Source: Pseudomonadota bacterium | GTDB lineage: Bacteria; Pseudomonadota; Alphaproteobacteria; Rhizobiales; Rhizobiaceae | Reading direction: 5' to 3' | Assembly: GCA_023428515.1 (NCBI GenBank) | Contig: JAEYXI010000695.1 | Span: 1 to 10,166, forward strand | DNA: 10,166 bases | In this document: positions 6,186-10,166 of the stretch, one piece after another | Numbering within the stretch: the first letter of the stretch is position 1 | How the letters are laid out: each line of letters starts with the position of its first letter | Notes under the pieces: model-generated | Databases searched by the model: none | Told to the model about the DNA's origin: nothing | The model's input: the letters and a program-made list of their open reading frames with translations, nothing else | Made by a program: the position numbers and the translations under genes

Positions 6186-7253
6186 TCAGATATCGAGGAA
6201 CGCGAGGTCGCAGTGAACCTTCGCGGTATCGCCCGACGACGGCGTGACCTTGATGCCGTTCTCGACCTTGGTCAGGGAAGCGATCTTTCCGGTCCGCTCC
6301 CAGGGTACGCAGCCGATGATGTGGCGCACTTCGGTTGTTCCGTTCGGGTCGAGCGCCAGGCCGGTCGCTACGCCGGCAGCCGGCGGCAGGTCGTTCAATC
6401 CCCGCAAGCCTTCCTCGACGCCGAGGCAGCCGACATGCCGGCCGTTCCACGGCGCGTAGTCGCGGCCGCCATTCGAAAACCACAGCATGGTGACTGGCAG
6501 CCGGGCCGGGTTGCGCAGGCTGATGAAAAGGTCGCCTTCCTTTTCGCGCGCCACTGTCGTCCAGCCGAGCTCGCTTCCATCGGCCTCCACGCCGACCGCG
6601 AAGTCTTCATGCCTGGAGGCGAATGGATAGCGGGTGATGTCCGCCTCGCCGCCAGAGGAGAGCGGAAAGTGCGCGGGATCGGCGACCTTGGCGGGACAGG
6701 CGAGCAGCGAGCGACCGCGCGCGGGATCGGTTTCGAGAGGCTGAGCTGGCGTCTCCCACCACCGCTTTGGCGAAAAACTCAACTGGCCGCCATTGGGCAG
6801 CGAAAGCATCGCATGATTGGCGACGGATATGTTCTCGGCGCGTCCGCCGGTGAAGATGTGGCGCTGGTAGAGAAAGGGGTGACCGTCGACGAGCCGCAGT
6901 TCCTTCACGAGATCGGCGCCCATCGCCTTGCGGTCCAGCTTGAAGCGGGCAATCGTCTGGCCGTTCGCACGCCCGGTTCCAAGATGGGTCCAGGTCGTGT
7001 TCGCCGGCCAGCCGTGTCCCGGCGCGCCATCGGCCGAAGCGTCACCGAACGGCGCGCAGAAGAAGTCGCCCGCCAGCCCGCCGAGATGGGGCGCCGCGTC
7101 CCCGGGAAGGGCTGTGTCCTTGCCGACCCAGGGCGCTTTGTGCAGCATCGAGACGCTGCGTCCGTCGCGCTCGACGACGAGTTCGGAGATCATGCCGAAC
7201 AGGAGCTCTACCCGCGCTTTGACGCCGTTTGCTTCGATCTCGACATGTGACAT
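6186..7253 (-). CDS. Aldose 1-epimerase / galactose-mutarotase-like protein
   Basis: A 355-residue soluble protein of the galactose mutarotase superfamily, whose members interconvert alpha and beta anomers of sugars or act on related carbohydrates. The visible landmarks fit the order of catalytic residues in GalM-type proteins. GHGWPANTTW (79-88) contains His80. SVANHAMLSLP (143-153) contains His147, equivalent to the catalytic NH.Y.NL histidine. GCLGVEEG (275-282) contains the candidate catalytic Glu280 or Glu281. No signal peptide is seen. ATG at 7253 is preceded by a purine-rich AGAGG about 7 bases upstream. It follows the dihydroxyacetone-type kinase by 87 bases on the same strand, so it is probably downstream in the same operon and should act on the same sugar or a phosphorylated precursor. 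Which sugar cannot be read from the sequence. Confidence 0.8.
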   Translation of the reverse strand: MSHVEIEANGVKARVELLFGMISELVVERDGRSVSMLHKAPWVGKDTALPGDAAPHLGGLAGDFFCAPFGDASADGAPGHGWPANTTWTHLGTGRANGQTIARFKLDRKAMGADLVKELRLVDGHPFLYQRHIFTGGRAENISVANHAMLSLPNGGQLSFSPKRWWETPAQPLETDPARGRSLLACPAKVADPAHFPLSSGGEADITRYPFASRHEDFAVGVEADGSELGWTTVAREKEGDLFISLRNPARLPVTMLWFSNGGRDYAPWNGRHVGCLGVEEGLRGLNDLPPAAGVATGLALDPNGTTEVRHIIGCVPWERTGKIASLTKVENGIKVTPSSGDTAKVHCDLAFLDI

Positions 7254-7340
7254 CGGCGAGCCTCTTCGGTTGTGATTCAGTCTGCGGAAGGTGGAACGGT
7301 TAGCGCATCCGCCGGAAGGACGTAAACTGCGCCGGCATGT

Positions 7341-9008
7341 TCATCGAGAAGTATTGGCGGCGATGGCATCCAGCCAGATCGCCACCGCGGTTGCGCCGCC
7401 GTCCGGATGGCCGATCGCACGCTTGCCGAGATAGCTGGCGCGCCCGAGCGCCGGGAACATGTCGCTTGTCGCCTTCGCGCCCGCGTCGGCGGCCTTTGCC
7501 GCATCGGCGAAACTGCCCGACTTCCTCCAGGCCTCGACCGCCGGCGCGAGCGCGTCGACCATGGTGCGATCGCCTGGCTTGGCGCCCCCGAGTTCCATGA
7601 TGGCTGACGTGGCAGCCTCGAGCGCGGCAAGCCAATCCTGAGATGCCGGTTCCGGCTTGCCAACCAGCATGGCGGAGGCGCGCAGGAGCGCCGTCGCATA
7701 AAACGGGCCGGAGCTGCCGGCGATGGCGCGGCGGAGCGCATTGCCGAGATCCGACAGCAGGCGCGCGGGTGAGGAAAAACTGTCTTCGCCGAGCGCGCGG
7801 ATCGCCTGTGCGCCACGCACCATGCTGGCGCCGAGATCGCCGTCGCCCGACTTGGCGTCGAGGTCGCCGAGCGTCTGCTCCGCCGCTTCCAGTGCGGTGG
7901 CGATGGCCAGCGCCGCCTGTTTCAGCCTGGGCGACAGCGGCCCAGGCGCGGCCTTCGCCGGAATGGGCTGGGCCGGAACCTTCACCAGCTTGCGTTCGGA
8001 GAGCCGTCCGTCACCAGGCCAGACCGGGACGTCTGCCGCGTCGTCGAACAGGCCGTTGCGCTGCTCGTCGAGCGGCAGCACGGTGAGCGAAACGCCGGGC
8101 ATCTCGATCGCGGTCATGAAGTTGCCGGACCACGCCCGCTCGACCGCGATGCCGCGCCCGCGCAGGTCCGCGAGCGCCGCCCGCGAGACGACGGCGAGTT
8201 CCATCGGCGGCGTGCTGCCCAGCCCGTTCACCAGCAGCGCGACCTTCGTGCCGGATTTCAGTTCGAGGTCGGCGAGGATCGGATCGAGCAGCGAGGTCAC
8301 GATCTCGTCGGCGCTGCGGATCGTGGTGCGCTCGACGCCTTTCTCGCCATGGATGCCGAGACCGAATTCGATCTCATCATCGCCGATCTCGAAGCCCGGC
8401 TTGCCGACCGACGGCACGGTGCAGGCGCCGAGCGCCACGCCCATGGAGCCCAGCGCCGCGGCCGCGCTGCGGGCTATGTAGGCGACCTCGGCGAGCGGCA
8501 GGCTGCGCTCGGCAGCCGCGCCCGCGAGTTTGTGGACGAGAACCGTGCCGGCGATGCCGCGCCGGCGGTCGCGCGCGACGAGATCGCGCAGGGCAACGTC
8601 GTCGGCCACGATCACCACCTCGACAGGAATGCCCTGCTGGCGTGCGAGCTCGGCGGCGAGGCCGAAGTTCAGTCGGTCTCCGGTGTAGTTCTTGACGACG
8701 AGGATGGCACCAGCCGGGCCGCTCGCCGCAAGAATCGCGGCAAGCACCGCATCGGTGCTGGGCGAGGTGAAGACGTCGCCGGCGACGGCTGCCGTGAGCA
8801 TACCGCGCCCGACATAGCCTGCATGGGCCGGCTCATGGCCGCTGCCGCCACCCGAGATGATGGCCACCTTGCGTTCCGCGGGAGCTGGTAGATCGGTGCG
8901 GATCACCACGTCCTCGCCGTCCAGCAAGGCAAGGCGAGGGGAGAGGTCGACCGTCCCCTCGAGCAGCTCCCGGACGAGGTGGCGCGGATCGTTGATAAGC
9001 TTCTTCAT
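7341..9008 (-). CDS. Fused DhaK-DhaL dihydroxyacetone/tetrulose kinase
   Basis: A 555-residue, ATP-dependent (Citrobacter freundii-type) one-piece kinase that phosphorylates dihydroxyacetone or a related ketose. The DhaK domain (about 1-330) has GGGSGHEPAHAGYVGRGML (53-71, His58), NYTGDRLNF (107-115, candidate base Asp111) and GLGIHGEKG (216-224); His220 is the residue that binds the substrate carbonyl covalently. After a Pro/Ala-rich linker (345-360), the DhaL domain (about 360-551) has DAKSGDGDLG (384-393), whose Asp384, Asp389 and Asp391 hold Mg-ATP, then GSSGPFYATALL (431-442), GDRTMVDALAPA (479-490) and GRASYLGKRAIGHPDGGAT (522-540). Length and domain order are normal. GAGGGA lies 5 bases before the ATG at 9008. 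No DhaM phosphotransferase is seen, consistent with ATP use. Relatives include L- and D-erythrulose kinases, so the substrate may be a tetrulose. A 10-bp inverted repeat lies upstream. Confidence 0.93.
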   Translation of the reverse strand: MKKLINDPRHLVRELLEGTVDLSPRLALLDGEDVVIRTDLPAPAERKVAIISGGGSGHEPAHAGYVGRGMLTAAVAGDVFTSPSTDAVLAAILAASGPAGAILVVKNYTGDRLNFGLAAELARQQGIPVEVVIVADDVALRDLVARDRRRGIAGTVLVHKLAGAAAERSLPLAEVAYIARSAAAALGSMGVALGACTVPSVGKPGFEIGDDEIEFGLGIHGEKGVERTTIRSADEIVTSLLDPILADLELKSGTKVALLVNGLGSTPPMELAVVSRAALADLRGRGIAVERAWSGNFMTAIEMPGVSLTVLPLDEQRNGLFDDAADVPVWPGDGRLSERKLVKVPAQPIPAKAAPGPLSPRLKQAALAIATALEAAEQTLGDLDAKSGDGDLGASMVRGAQAIRALGEDSFSSPARLLSDLGNALRRAIAGSSGPFYATALLRASAMLVGKPEPASQDWLAALEAATSAIMELGGAKPGDRTMVDALAPAVEAWRKSGSFADAAKAADAGAKATSDMFPALGRASYLGKRAIGHPDGGATAVAIWLDAIAANTSR

Positions 9009-9025
9009 GAAGTTCCCTCGAGTGG

Positions 9026-9058
9026 ATGGCTGGCCGGGTAAAATTCAGGGCCAGCCAT
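9026..9058. promoter_or_regulatory. 10-bp perfect inverted repeat upstream of the dha-type kinase
   Basis: ATGGCTGGCC (9026-9035) and GGCCAGCCAT (9049-9058) are perfect reverse complements separated by 13 bases that include an AT-rich core. The right-hand part GGGCCAG recurs 24 bases further on, at 9072-9078. The dyad ends 17 bases before the kinase ATG, so it is either a repressor operator overlapping the start region or an RNA hairpin just before the ribosome binding site. The two uses make different predictions: an operator would bind a dimer, while a hairpin would tune translation. Confidence 0.5.
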
Positions 9059-9060
9059 TT

Positions 9061-9075
9061 GCCCGAAACACGGGC
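9061..9075. promoter_or_regulatory. Second small dyad in the kinase-pcaF gap
   Basis: GCCCG-AAACA-CGGGC is a perfect 5-bp inverted repeat immediately next to the larger dyad, two bases beyond its right arm. It is short enough to arise by chance in GC-rich DNA, but its position beside the larger repeat makes a composite control region plausible. Confidence 0.25.
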
Positions 9076-9240
9076 CAGATCGCAATCCATATTCGTCGGG
9101 GAGGCAGTGTCGGTCCGGCCGATCCTCAAGCAATGCGGCATGGATATTTTAGGGAAACACCGCTAAGCCACACGCCGAACGACCGCCGACGCTCCAGCTG
9201 CGGCCTCGTTTCCAGCGGCGTTGGCATTGGAGAGTTTTGC

Positions 9241-10166
<926 letters not shown>

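Noticed and set aside
5796..7250. A 484-codon plus-strand open frame across the gap and the mutarotase-like gene
   Set aside because: It has no recognisable domain, an arginine-rich composition, and lies opposite a gene with recognisable mutarotase landmarks.
9119..9150. Sigma-70 promoter for pcaF with TATTTT at 9145-9150
   Set aside because: No acceptable -35 element at the right distance; the AT-rich hexamer alone is not enough.

Overview
The window is high-GC DNA with tightly packed genes and AAGGAG-type ribosome binding sites. It looks like the chromosome of an alphaproteobacterium, most likely a Hyphomicrobiales member close to Mesorhizobium. This rests on recall of family sequences, not a search: the cytochrome b (heme-ligand numbering H97/H111/H198/H212) and the beta-ketoadipyl-CoA thiolase read like rhizobial versions. 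I see no tRNA, rRNA, CRISPR array, insertion sequence or phage gene.

Layout from left to right. (1) Positions 1-1783, minus strand: a two-gene unit with an atypical NAD(P)-binding SDR/NmrA-like protein followed by an alpha/beta hydrolase of the non-heme chloroperoxidase type. The hydrolase lacks only its last codon or codons at the left edge. It has two in-frame starts, each with its own AAGGAG; the longer form adds a twin-arginine-like leader. (2) Positions 1784-2161: a 378-base gap without a recognisable gene, carrying a perfect 12-bp palindrome. (3) Positions 2162-2903, plus strand: a small YjdJ-type GNAT protein and a DUF1810 protein, probably one transcript. (4) Positions 2951-5797, minus strand: cytochrome b followed, three bases after its stop, by an MscS-type channel with a C-terminal cyclic-nucleotide-binding-like domain. 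No Rieske protein or cytochrome c1 gene adjoins the cytochrome b. Its 388-base upstream gap holds an adjacent pair of 21-bp direct repeats. (5) Positions 6186-9008, minus strand: a one-piece DhaK-DhaL dihydroxyacetone/tetrulose kinase and a galactose-mutarotase-fold protein, probably a sugar-catabolic operon. A 10-bp perfect inverted repeat lies just upstream of the kinase start. (6) Positions 9241-10166, plus strand: the first 308 codons of pcaF (beta-ketoadipyl-CoA thiolase), cut by the right edge.

The genes do not form one pathway; the window is a mosaic of small metabolic and stress units. The most unusual arrangement is the solitary cytochrome b apparently translationally coupled to an MscS-CNBD channel whose phosphate-binding arginine is replaced by glutamate. 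It could link respiratory or membrane state to ion flux, but that function is inference only.
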